A stretch of DNA of 64,000 bases from Tunturibacter psychrotolerans (GTDB lineage Bacteria; Acidobacteriota; Terriglobia; Terriglobales; Acidobacteriaceae), in assembly GCF_040359615.1 (NCBI RefSeq), contig NZ_CP132942.1, positions 5,456,001 through 5,520,000 on the forward strand. Direction: 5' to 3'. Below the pieces are notes generated by a model. It was not told the origin of the DNA. It did not search any database and saw only the letters and a list, made by a program, of their open reading frames with translations. Of this stretch, positions 17,210 to 23,447 are shown piece after piece; position 1 is the first letter of the stretch, and every line of letters starts with the position of its first letter. The position numbers were made by a program, and so were the translations under genes.

Positions 17210-18265
17210 TTAGTTGGGGGTGTGGCGCTCGAGCGTAACTCCGCGGCGGGGTTCGGGCTTGAGGACGTCGCGATTTTCGGGGGAGACAGGGTGGACGCCG
17301 AAGTCCCATACCCCCAGGTTGACGGCTTTGTCCGAGAGGATCTCCATCAGGGCAAACTCGCCGAAGTCGAGGGGCTCTTTGGGGGTTATTTTAAGCCAGT
17401 GGCCCCCGGGTATGAGCTCAGAGGTGGTCTCGATCACATCCTCCTGGTGCTGTCCGCCGCCGAGGAGACCGATGCGGAAGCTGGCGATGACGCGGGCGCC
17501 CCGGCGGACGTCGGCGCGGACGATGACGTATCGGCTGTTGGGCGAGCCGCCGGTGGGGTCGTTCGCGGCTCGGCTGGTCGCTCCGTGGGTGTCGACGGTG
17601 AGGGGTGTACCGGCGGTGTTGCCGACTGTTTCGTCGCCTATGCGGAGGTAGAGAACGGGGTCCTTGATGTGGAGTTGGATGGGCGAGGTCTCGCCTTTGA
17701 GCTCGACGAGTTGGTGGGAGGCCGAGAGTGGGTTTACGGCGGCTTTGAGGAGATTGTGGCCGGTGTTTCGATTGAGGTCGCTGTCGGTCTGGGCGAGGGG
17801 GACAAGCTCTGGGGTGCCCCGGTAGGTGTCGAGAGCGAGGGTGCTGTCTTCTTCGGGGAGACGGAGGTCTTTGGCGACCTCGGGGGTCAGAGCGGCGCGG
17901 TCGGCTTCTTCTTTGAGGAGTTCGGGGTCGATGGCGGGGGGTTGGGGGTTGTCGGCGTTAGGGGTGGGCTGGGAGTGCTGGCGGTCCCAACGCTTGGTGG
18001 CTTCGAGGTCTACGAGGGAGAGGGGGATCTCCTCGTCGGCTCCGCCGCGCTCGGCGCTGATGTAGTGGACCACGTCGCCGACGATGCGGTAGCTCATGAT
18101 GACCTGGTAGGTGCCGTCCTTGAGGATGAGGCGAGTGCGGTGCGGCGCCGCGCTGTCGGGCTGGAGCGCTGTGGTGTGCTGCGAAGCGTGGAGAGATTGT
18201 GGCGCGCTGATGGTGGCGGCGAGGAGAATTGCGGCGAGTTTGGAGTTGCGGCGTGGATAATCCAT
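17210..18265 (-). CDS. Secreted hypothetical protein
   Basis: 351 residues. A signal peptide (KLAAILLAATISAPQSLHA) is followed by a short beta-rich segment (RTRLILKDGTYQVIMSYRIVGDVVHYISAERG), an acidic Pro-rich linker, and a C-terminal domain of about 170 residues (RYVIVRADVRRGARVIASFRIG and LIPGGHWLKITPKEPLDFGEFALMEI) with beta-sandwich character. No known family could be named with confidence. It is convergent with the diguanylate cyclase, 35 bp apart, and its upstream region holds the CAAAATA element. Confidence 0.8.
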   Translation of the reverse strand: MDYPRRNSKLAAILLAATISAPQSLHASQHTTALQPDSAAPHRTRLILKDGTYQVIMSYRIVGDVVHYISAERGGADEEIPLSLVDLEATKRWDRQHSQPTPNADNPQPPAIDPELLKEEADRAALTPEVAKDLRLPEEDSTLALDTYRGTPELVPLAQTDSDLNRNTGHNLLKAAVNPLSASHQLVELKGETSPIQLHIKDPVLYLRIGDETVGNTAGTPLTVDTHGATSRAANDPTGGSPNSRYVIVRADVRRGARVIASFRIGLLGGGQHQEDVIETTSELIPGGHWLKITPKEPLDFGEFALMEILSDKAVNLGVWDFGVHPVSPENRDVLKPEPRRGVTLERHTPN

Positions 18266-18312
18266 CTTGTGAATCCACAGTTTAGACGCACTTTCTAATT
18301 TGTCCGTATCAG

Positions 18313-18450
18313 GACCCCCTCCCCCCTCCCGGGTTGGGGTATTTTGCAGCGAAGTCTCTTATTTTGTTTGGGTTGCCGATGGGTGATTCCGCCAAAATAT
18401 TCTATCGAAAGGACTTATGCACAAAATACTTAGAATGAGCGGGTTGCAAG
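18313..18450. repeat. C/T tract plus CAAAATA/TATTTTG intergenic element
   Basis: A run of C and T (about 18314-18330) is followed by TATTTTG at 18340 and 18360 and the complementary CAAAATA at 18393 and 18422, the latter two 29 bp apart and each followed by a purine-rich and TT-containing stretch. The arrangement is partly direct, partly inverted. It resembles intergenic elements I recall from other Acidobacteriaceae genomes; that memory is unverified. Confidence 0.4.
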
Positions 18451-18466
18451 CTACACAGATGACGAA

Positions 18467-18489
18467 GCCCCGGCGTTTTTCGCCGAGGC
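18467..18489. terminator. GC-rich hairpin with a TTTTT loop
   Basis: GCC-CGGCG pairs with CGCCG-GGC around a five-T loop with one internal mismatch. No clear T run follows directly on either strand; its role as a terminator is uncertain. Confidence 0.3.
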
Positions 18490-18624
18490 CTGTCTGCTGT
18501 CTTTATTATACCGGCTGGACCGGGGTGGATACGCCACGCGAATCTACCCGTCTGGCGCGGGTTTTGAGCGATTGAGGGCTTGACAGGTTTTCGCATGATC
18601 GGACGATGGACTGGAGTGCTGCGT

Positions 18625-18653
18625 TTGACAGTACTAGACGACCAGTCTATTAT
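18625..18653 (+). promoter_or_regulatory. Consensus promoter with embedded TetR operator
   Basis: TTGACA (18625-18630) and TATTAT (18648-18653) are separated by exactly 17 bp. The spacer holds the palindrome TAGACGACCAGTCTA (18635-18649), whose TAGAC/GTCTA arms overlap the first two bases of the -10 box. Predicted start of transcription is near 18660, only 3 nt before the ATG, so the mRNA would be almost leaderless. The palindrome is placed to block RNA polymerase, consistent with autorepression by the TetR protein. Confidence 0.75.
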
Positions 18654-18662
18654 TGATAGGTT

Positions 18663-19256
18663 ATGGGCGCCACTCTTTCAACTCGCGATCATCTGCTGCA
18701 GGTTGGTTTGGAGCGGCTTCGTTCGACCGGGTACACCGCTACCGGGGTGAAGGAAGTGCTTGATGTCGCGAATGTGCCCAAGGGTTCGTTCTACCACTAC
18801 TTTCCGAGCAAGGAAGAGTTTGCCGTGGAGGTCTTTCGGCTCTATGCGACTGGTGAGATGGAGCGGTCGGCGAGGGTGTTTGGGGATCGCAAGGTGGCTC
18901 CTGTAAAGCGGCTGCGGCGATACTTCGAGGAGTTGATCTCCGTCTATGGACAGCGCGGGGAGATCAGCGGATGTCTGGTGGGCAGCCTGAGCCTGGAGGT
19001 GGCGGACCACAGCCCGAGGTTGAGGTCTGAGCTGCAGGCCGTCTACGAGGGCTGGCAGAAGAGTATCGCGGATGTTTTGCGTGAGGCGGTCCAGCAGGGC
19101 GAACTGGCGAAGTCCACGCGGCCGGACGCTCTGGCGGAGTTTCTGCTGAATAGCTATGAAGGAGCGCTGGTGCGCATGAAGGCGGAGAAGAGCGACAGGC
19201 CGCTTGAGAACTTCCTTCATTTTGCGTTTGACGTGCTGCTGAAGAAACAGAGCTGA
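18663..19256 (+). CDS. TetR family transcriptional repressor
   Basis: 197 residues. The N-terminal helix-turn-helix (about residues 6-55) includes GYTATGVKEVLDVANVPKGSFYHYFPSKEEF, a close match to the TetR consensus. The C-terminal part has the GCLVGSLSLEVADHSPRLR segment seen in the TetR_C subgroup that includes NemR/AcuR-like regulators of reactive electrophile or aldehyde responses. Ligand is inferred only. The gene sits directly on its own promoter/operator (18625-18653). A nearly identical arrangement stands before the SDR gene at 22457, the probable target. Confidence 0.93.
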   Translation: MGATLSTRDHLLQVGLERLRSTGYTATGVKEVLDVANVPKGSFYHYFPSKEEFAVEVFRLYATGEMERSARVFGDRKVAPVKRLRRYFEELISVYGQRGEISGCLVGSLSLEVADHSPRLRSELQAVYEGWQKSIADVLREAVQQGELAKSTRPDALAEFLLNSYEGALVRMKAEKSDRPLENFLHFAFDVLLKKQS

Positions 19257-19366
19257 CGTATGGCCTTCCTCAAATCTGTGTAACAGGGCTCACTGAGTGG
19301 ATCGTTGTTTTATTGCTCGTTACCTTCCCGTCTCAACGGGCGGCTGACTCGTCTAACAAAGACACG

Positions 19367-20425
19367 ATGAAGTTCAGGCTTCGACAATTCGCTGCTTTTG
19401 TTAGTGTTTGGAGTTGCGCTGCAATTGCGCAGACGACGCTGCATACGACGACGACACTCGTGGTTGTCCCGACGCTTGTGCAGACTCTGGACAAAGATCT
19501 TGTGTTCTCGCTTCGCGCGGAAGATTTTGTGCTGACGGACAATGGGGTTCCGCAGAAGGTGACGCTGGAGGAGGAGGCACAGCGTCCGCTATCGCTGGTC
19601 GTGCTGATGCAGACGGGTGGCGATGCGCGTGGCCAGTTCTCGAGTTACGCGCACCTAGACACGATGATTGCGGAGCTGCTGGGCAAGGCTCCGAATGAGG
19701 TGTCGATTGTGAACTTTGACAGCCAGCCGGAGGCGGCCTCTCCATTCACGACGAACGTTGCGGAGTGGAGCTATGCGATCGATCATCCTGATGCGGGGGA
19801 TCGAGGAGCCGCGATCTTCGACAGCCTGGCGTACGGACTTGATCTGCTTCAGAAGCGGCCTGCGGGGAATCGTCGCGCGATTTTGTTGCTGAGCCAGGAG
19901 CATGATGTGGGGAGCAAGACCCCGCTAAAAGAGGTTGTGCGGGAGGTGGGTGAGACCAACACCGCGATTTACAGCGTGACGTTTTCTGCAGAGAAGACTG
20001 CGGCGCGAGAAGCCTTCAAGAATCCGGGGCCGGCAAATAGACCGATTGCAGTTGGGAATGTGACGCCACCTACAGTTGGAACTTACCCAAAAGGCGGAGA
20101 TTCAGGAAGCCCCGCGGAACTGATGGCGTACTTCAACCTAAGCGAGCCTCTGCGTTTGATCCTCGGTGCGATGAGCAAGAACACGTCGGCAGAAGTAGCG
20201 ACGTTATCCGGGGGCGAGTGGAGCGGCTTCGACAATGCGCAAGAGCTAACGCAGGATCTCGGTGTTTTGGTGAATCACCTCCATAACAGCTATGTCTTGA
20301 GTTTTGCGCCGACCTCTTCGGAGCCGGGGCTGCATACTATTAAGGTGCGGTTGACTCATCATCCGGAGCTGCTGGTGTCGGCGCGGAGCAACTATTGGGC
20401 CTCTGAGCCGGTGATTCGGAGATGA
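19367..20425 (+). CDS. Secreted VWFA-related protein (acidobacterial type)
   Basis: About 352 residues from ATG 19367. A signal peptide (RQFAAFVSVWSCAAIAQ) precedes a beta-rich N-terminal domain (TTLVVVPTLVQTL, LRAEDFVLTDNGVPQKVTLEEE) typical of the VWFA-related family that is expanded in Acidobacteria. A von Willebrand A-like fold follows, with SLVVLMQTGGDARGQ in place of the DxSxS metal site, so metal binding is doubtful. The end (ELLVSARSNYWA) matches the family end. The function is unknown. It lies 110 bp after tetR; it may be read from that promoter. Confidence 0.85.
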   Translation: MKFRLRQFAAFVSVWSCAAIAQTTLHTTTTLVVVPTLVQTLDKDLVFSLRAEDFVLTDNGVPQKVTLEEEAQRPLSLVVLMQTGGDARGQFSSYAHLDTMIAELLGKAPNEVSIVNFDSQPEAASPFTTNVAEWSYAIDHPDAGDRGAAIFDSLAYGLDLLQKRPAGNRRAILLLSQEHDVGSKTPLKEVVREVGETNTAIYSVTFSAEKTAAREAFKNPGPANRPIAVGNVTPPTVGTYPKGGDSGSPAELMAYFNLSEPLRLILGAMSKNTSAEVATLSGGEWSGFDNAQELTQDLGVLVNHLHNSYVLSFAPTSSEPGLHTIKVRLTHHPELLVSARSNYWASEPVIRR

Positions 20426-20483
20426 CCAGGCATTGCAAATAAATCTGTGAGATCGGCGCGTCTGAACTTTTGGGGAGCGACTT

Positions 20484-22316
20484 ATGAGCAATCCATGGAA
20501 TGGCAAGGCTGTGCTGGAGATGTTCTGGTGGAACTGTTGGAACACCAACTATCCGCATGATTGGTACACGTTTGTAGCAAAGCTTGCGCCGCGCATTGCT
20601 GGTTTGGGATTCGACGGGATATGGACGCCGCCGCCGTGTAAGGACAGGCCGACCGACAACACTAGTTCCGCCTCGAACGAGATGGGCTACACACCCTACG
20701 ACTACTACGATCTGGGCCAGAAGAATCAGATTCGTTCTGTTTACACGCGCTTTGGCGATCAGGATTCTTTTCTGCGTCTGGTCGCGGTGGCCCATGCAAA
20801 CGGTCTTGAAGTTTATCCGGATATAGTGCTGGATCATTGTGCCAGCGGGGACCTTGATCCTTCTTCGCCGTTCGAGGGTACTGCCTCGGAGGCTTATACG
20901 CTGATTCAGTTGAAGGGATTCGCGGGGGCGGGAACGGGGCGATGGCCGCGCAATTGGCTGGACTTCCACGCTAATCCGCAACACTGGAATGGAACGGGAG
21001 ACTGGGTGGCCAGCAACGGCGGACCCGATTTCTGCTACCAGGGACGATGCACGGACTCTGGAGCCGGCGACCAGAACTGCGCGGCACGGGCGAACGCACG
21101 CGCGTGGCTGACGTGGTTCGTCAAGCAGACGGGCGTTGATGGTTTTCGATTCGACGATGTGAAGGGCTTCCCGCCCGAGGTGGTTGAGGATGTGCTGTAC
21201 AACGCTATGGGAGGTGGCCTGGAATATTTTTGTGTGGGCGAGTACGTGACCGGCGCTACTTCCGATGTGGATGCGTGGGCCGGGGCGACGTTGAACCGTT
21301 CGGGAACCTTTGACTATCCGCTTCGCTTCGCGTTGGCCGATATGGTGGCGCAGAATGGCTACTCCGATGTGGGCAATCTGCCGAGCCAGCAGCAACAGAA
21401 CCGCTTCAAGACGGTGCCGTTTGTGAACAATCACGACAACTACGACGGCCAGGTGGGGAGTTGGACCGACGCGGACAATCCGCGAACGCAACTGGCGTAC
21501 GCAGTTGCAATGACCGTCGACGGAAGTCCGCAGTTTTTTTATGCGGATCTGTTTCGCAATGTCGCGCCGTGGAGGAACGGCACGACGGCCGATGCGATTC
21601 CGTCCCGGCCGTGGGTTGAAAACCTGGTTTGGTGCCACCAAAAACTTGCGTTCAAGAGCGGCGAGTACTTTGTGCGTTACCAGCAATCGCAGCAACTGCT
21701 GATCCTGGAGCGAGGGGCGCGTGCGATCGTGGCCATCAACAATGACGGGAGCGCGTGGCACGACGCGTGGATCTCTACGGCATTCGCTCCTGGTACGCAG
21801 CTGCACGACTATAGTGGCTCACGACCGGACGACATCTGGACGAACCAGGATGCGTGGGTGCAGATCGCTGTGCCTCCGCTCTCTTATTCAATATGGGGAC
21901 CGGCGGGTGTGACTGGAGGTTTCTCTTCTGCTTCGCGGCGCACGGTGCAGCAGTTTGAGATGGACGATGATTTGGGCGATAGCGACGCCGCAAGTCCTGG
22001 GTATGGCGGGAGAGTGATTCCTGGGACGTTCCGCTCCGGCGGCGCGATATGGCCTGCGGCGGCGACACGGGTAAACGTCAGCGTCTACTCGGATGCACCG
22101 CAGCAGATTGATTTGCAGGTTGTGCCGACCGGGGCTCCTCCGATCCTGCGACAGAGCGGATCGTGCACAGCCAATGTTCCGCTGGCTGCAAGTTTTGTGG
22201 TCGCGGCGGAAGGCAGACACGTCGTGCAGGCGAAGCTCTCCAGGGCAGCGGCGGCAGCGGCTCGAATTTATATCAAGGTTGACTATCAGGGGCCGGCGAC
22301 TTCGACACTTTTTTAG
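20484..22316 (+). CDS. GH13 alpha-amylase-family glycoside hydrolase
   Basis: 610 residues with a (beta/alpha)8 catalytic barrel followed by beta domains. All GH13 regions are visible: DIVLDHC (region I), GFRFDDVKG with nucleophile Asp224 (II), CVGEYV with acid/base Glu253 (III) and FVNNHDN with Asp318 (IV). Substrate is probably an alpha-1,4-glucan; the overall layout resembles GH13_5-type bacterial amylases. The C-terminal 180 residues form extra beta-sandwich regions. There is no signal peptide from the ATG at 20484, so it is either cytoplasmic or exported by another route. An upstream start was not found. Confidence 0.9.
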   Translation: MSNPWNGKAVLEMFWWNCWNTNYPHDWYTFVAKLAPRIAGLGFDGIWTPPPCKDRPTDNTSSASNEMGYTPYDYYDLGQKNQIRSVYTRFGDQDSFLRLVAVAHANGLEVYPDIVLDHCASGDLDPSSPFEGTASEAYTLIQLKGFAGAGTGRWPRNWLDFHANPQHWNGTGDWVASNGGPDFCYQGRCTDSGAGDQNCAARANARAWLTWFVKQTGVDGFRFDDVKGFPPEVVEDVLYNAMGGGLEYFCVGEYVTGATSDVDAWAGATLNRSGTFDYPLRFALADMVAQNGYSDVGNLPSQQQQNRFKTVPFVNNHDNYDGQVGSWTDADNPRTQLAYAVAMTVDGSPQFFYADLFRNVAPWRNGTTADAIPSRPWVENLVWCHQKLAFKSGEYFVRYQQSQQLLILERGARAIVAINNDGSAWHDAWISTAFAPGTQLHDYSGSRPDDIWTNQDAWVQIAVPPLSYSIWGPAGVTGGFSSASRRTVQQFEMDDDLGDSDAASPGYGGRVIPGTFRSGGAIWPAAATRVNVSVYSDAPQQIDLQVVPTGAPPILRQSGSCTANVPLAASFVVAAEGRHVVQAKLSRAAAAAARIYIKVDYQGPATSTLF

Positions 22317-22374
22317 CGGCGTTTGTGGGGAAGCTGAGCGAGGTATTAATTTTCTTCGAGAAGGTGAGTTGTTT

Positions 22375-22403
22375 TTGAATCTACTAACCAACCGGTCTAC
22401 TCT
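22375..22403 (+). promoter_or_regulatory. Promoter with TetR-type operator upstream of the SDR gene
   Basis: TTGAAT (22375-22380), a 17-bp spacer and TACTCT (22398-22403). Within the spacer is TAACCAACCGGTCTA (22385-22399), which matches the tetR operator at 11 of 15 positions and sits at exactly the same distance from the -35 and -10 boxes (4 bp gap after -35, 2-bp overlap with -10). This suggests control by the TetR protein encoded at 18663. Confidence 0.6.
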
Positions 22404-22456
22404 AAAGAACTGAATCGAGTTTTTGGTTCACAACTTTTGCGGTACGGAGAAAATTT

Positions 22457-23269
22457 ATGACTACTTCAGCTACTTCCCTCAAGGGCACGGCTCTTGTTAC
22501 TGGCGCATCGACAGGAATCGGTGCAGTTTATGCGGATCGTCTGGCGCGGCGCGGCTATGACCTGATCCTGGTGGCTCGCAATGGCGACAAGCTGAAGGAG
22601 CTTGCGGCTTCGCTGAGTTCGGCAACTGGGCGTGCGGTCGATGTGCTGGCTGCGGACCTTACGAATAAGGCTGATCTTCGCAAGGTGGAGGAGCGGCTTC
22701 GGTCAGATAAGTCGATTACGACACTGGTGAATAATGCAGGGTTCGGCGGGACGACTTCGCTGGTGGACTCGAAGATCGATGAGCTCGAGAACATGATCGA
22801 TCTGAACGTGACGGCGCTGACGCGGCTGAGCTATGCTGCGCTGCCGGGATTTCTTGCGAGAGGTAAGGGCGCGATCATCAACATCTCATCGATCGTCGCG
22901 GTGGCTCCAGAGCTGCTGAATGGGGTGTATAGCGGGACGAAGGCGTATGTGCTGAATCTTACGCAGTCGCTGCATAAAGAGGTTGGCGATAAGGGGATTC
23001 AGGTGCAGGCGGTGCTGCCGGGTGCGACGGCTTCGGAGTTCTGGGACCGCGCGGGGATTGGTGGGCATCAGAATCTTCCGGAGCAGATTGTGATGAGTTC
23101 GGAGGAGATGGTGGATGCTTCCCTGGCTGGGTTCGATAGCGGCGAGGTGGTTACGATTCCGGCGTTGCCGGATGTGGGGGATTGGGAGAAGTTCAATGCG
23201 GCTCGCGTAGCGCTTGGGCCGAACCTGTCGCACAAGCATGCAGCGAAGCGATATGGCGTGGTGGCGTAA
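22457..23269 (+). CDS. Short-chain dehydrogenase/reductase
   Basis: 270 residues, classical SDR. TGASTGIG (residues 15-22) binds NAD(P); NNAG and the YSGTK motif (Tyr-x-x-x-Lys) form the active site, with the catalytic Ser in INISSIV. Basic residues after the glycine motif (ARNGDKLKE) suggest NADP preference. The substrate is not predictable; the neighbouring TetR regulator suggests a detoxifying role for aldehydes or ketones. The ribosome binding site GGAG lies about 10 nt before ATG 22457, and the promoter at 22375-22403 belongs to it. A 12-bp-stem terminator follows. Confidence 0.93.
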   Translation: MTTSATSLKGTALVTGASTGIGAVYADRLARRGYDLILVARNGDKLKELAASLSSATGRAVDVLAADLTNKADLRKVEERLRSDKSITTLVNNAGFGGTTSLVDSKIDELENMIDLNVTALTRLSYAALPGFLARGKGAIINISSIVAVAPELLNGVYSGTKAYVLNLTQSLHKEVGDKGIQVQAVLPGATASEFWDRAGIGGHQNLPEQIVMSSEEMVDASLAGFDSGEVVTIPALPDVGDWEKFNAARVALGPNLSHKHAAKRYGVVA

Positions 23270-23391
23270 GTAGCAGATTGTGCGTTCCTCCGCTGCTAAA
23301 GACGCGGCGGGGGAATGCTGGTCTGAAATGATTGGAATTACTTGATGCAATCCATGGCGGAGCTGCGGTCGTTTAACGTAAGTTGAATGTG

Positions 23392-23424
23392 AAAGGCACA
23401 TGCGGGCGTGTGGCATGTGCCTTT
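23392..23424 (+). terminator. Strong hairpin terminator after the SDR gene
   Basis: AAAGGCACATGC (23392-23403) pairs perfectly with GCATGTGCCTTT (23413-23424) around a 9-nt loop. The A/T ends of the arms give the usual T tail. It lies 24 nt before the next ATG, so it also separates the lipoprotein gene from SDR transcription or could be folded in its leader. Confidence 0.7.
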
Positions 23425-23447
23425 CTCGGACGACCGGAGTCGCTACC

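Larger units (their letters stand above)
18266..18662. other. Intergenic region between the secreted protein and tetR
   Basis: 397 bp between divergent genes. It contains a pyrimidine-rich tract with CAAAATA/TATTTTG elements (18313-18450), a hairpin (18467-18489) and the tetR promoter (18625-18653). No supported gene was found. Confidence 0.6.

Noticed and set aside
17222..18298. 358-codon plus-strand frame opposite the secreted protein at 17210-18265
   Set aside because: Gly/Val/Asp-rich shadow; the minus-strand product has a signal peptide and a normal composition.
18402..18596. 64-codon minus-strand frame in the tetR upstream region
   Set aside because: No ribosome binding site, Arg/Pro/His-rich and overlapping the repeat element.
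20340..21806. Long minus-strand frame (488 codons) opposite the amylase gene
   Set aside because: It runs antisense to a full GH13 gene with intact motifs and has unnatural Arg/Pro-rich composition; it is a by-product of high GC codon bias.
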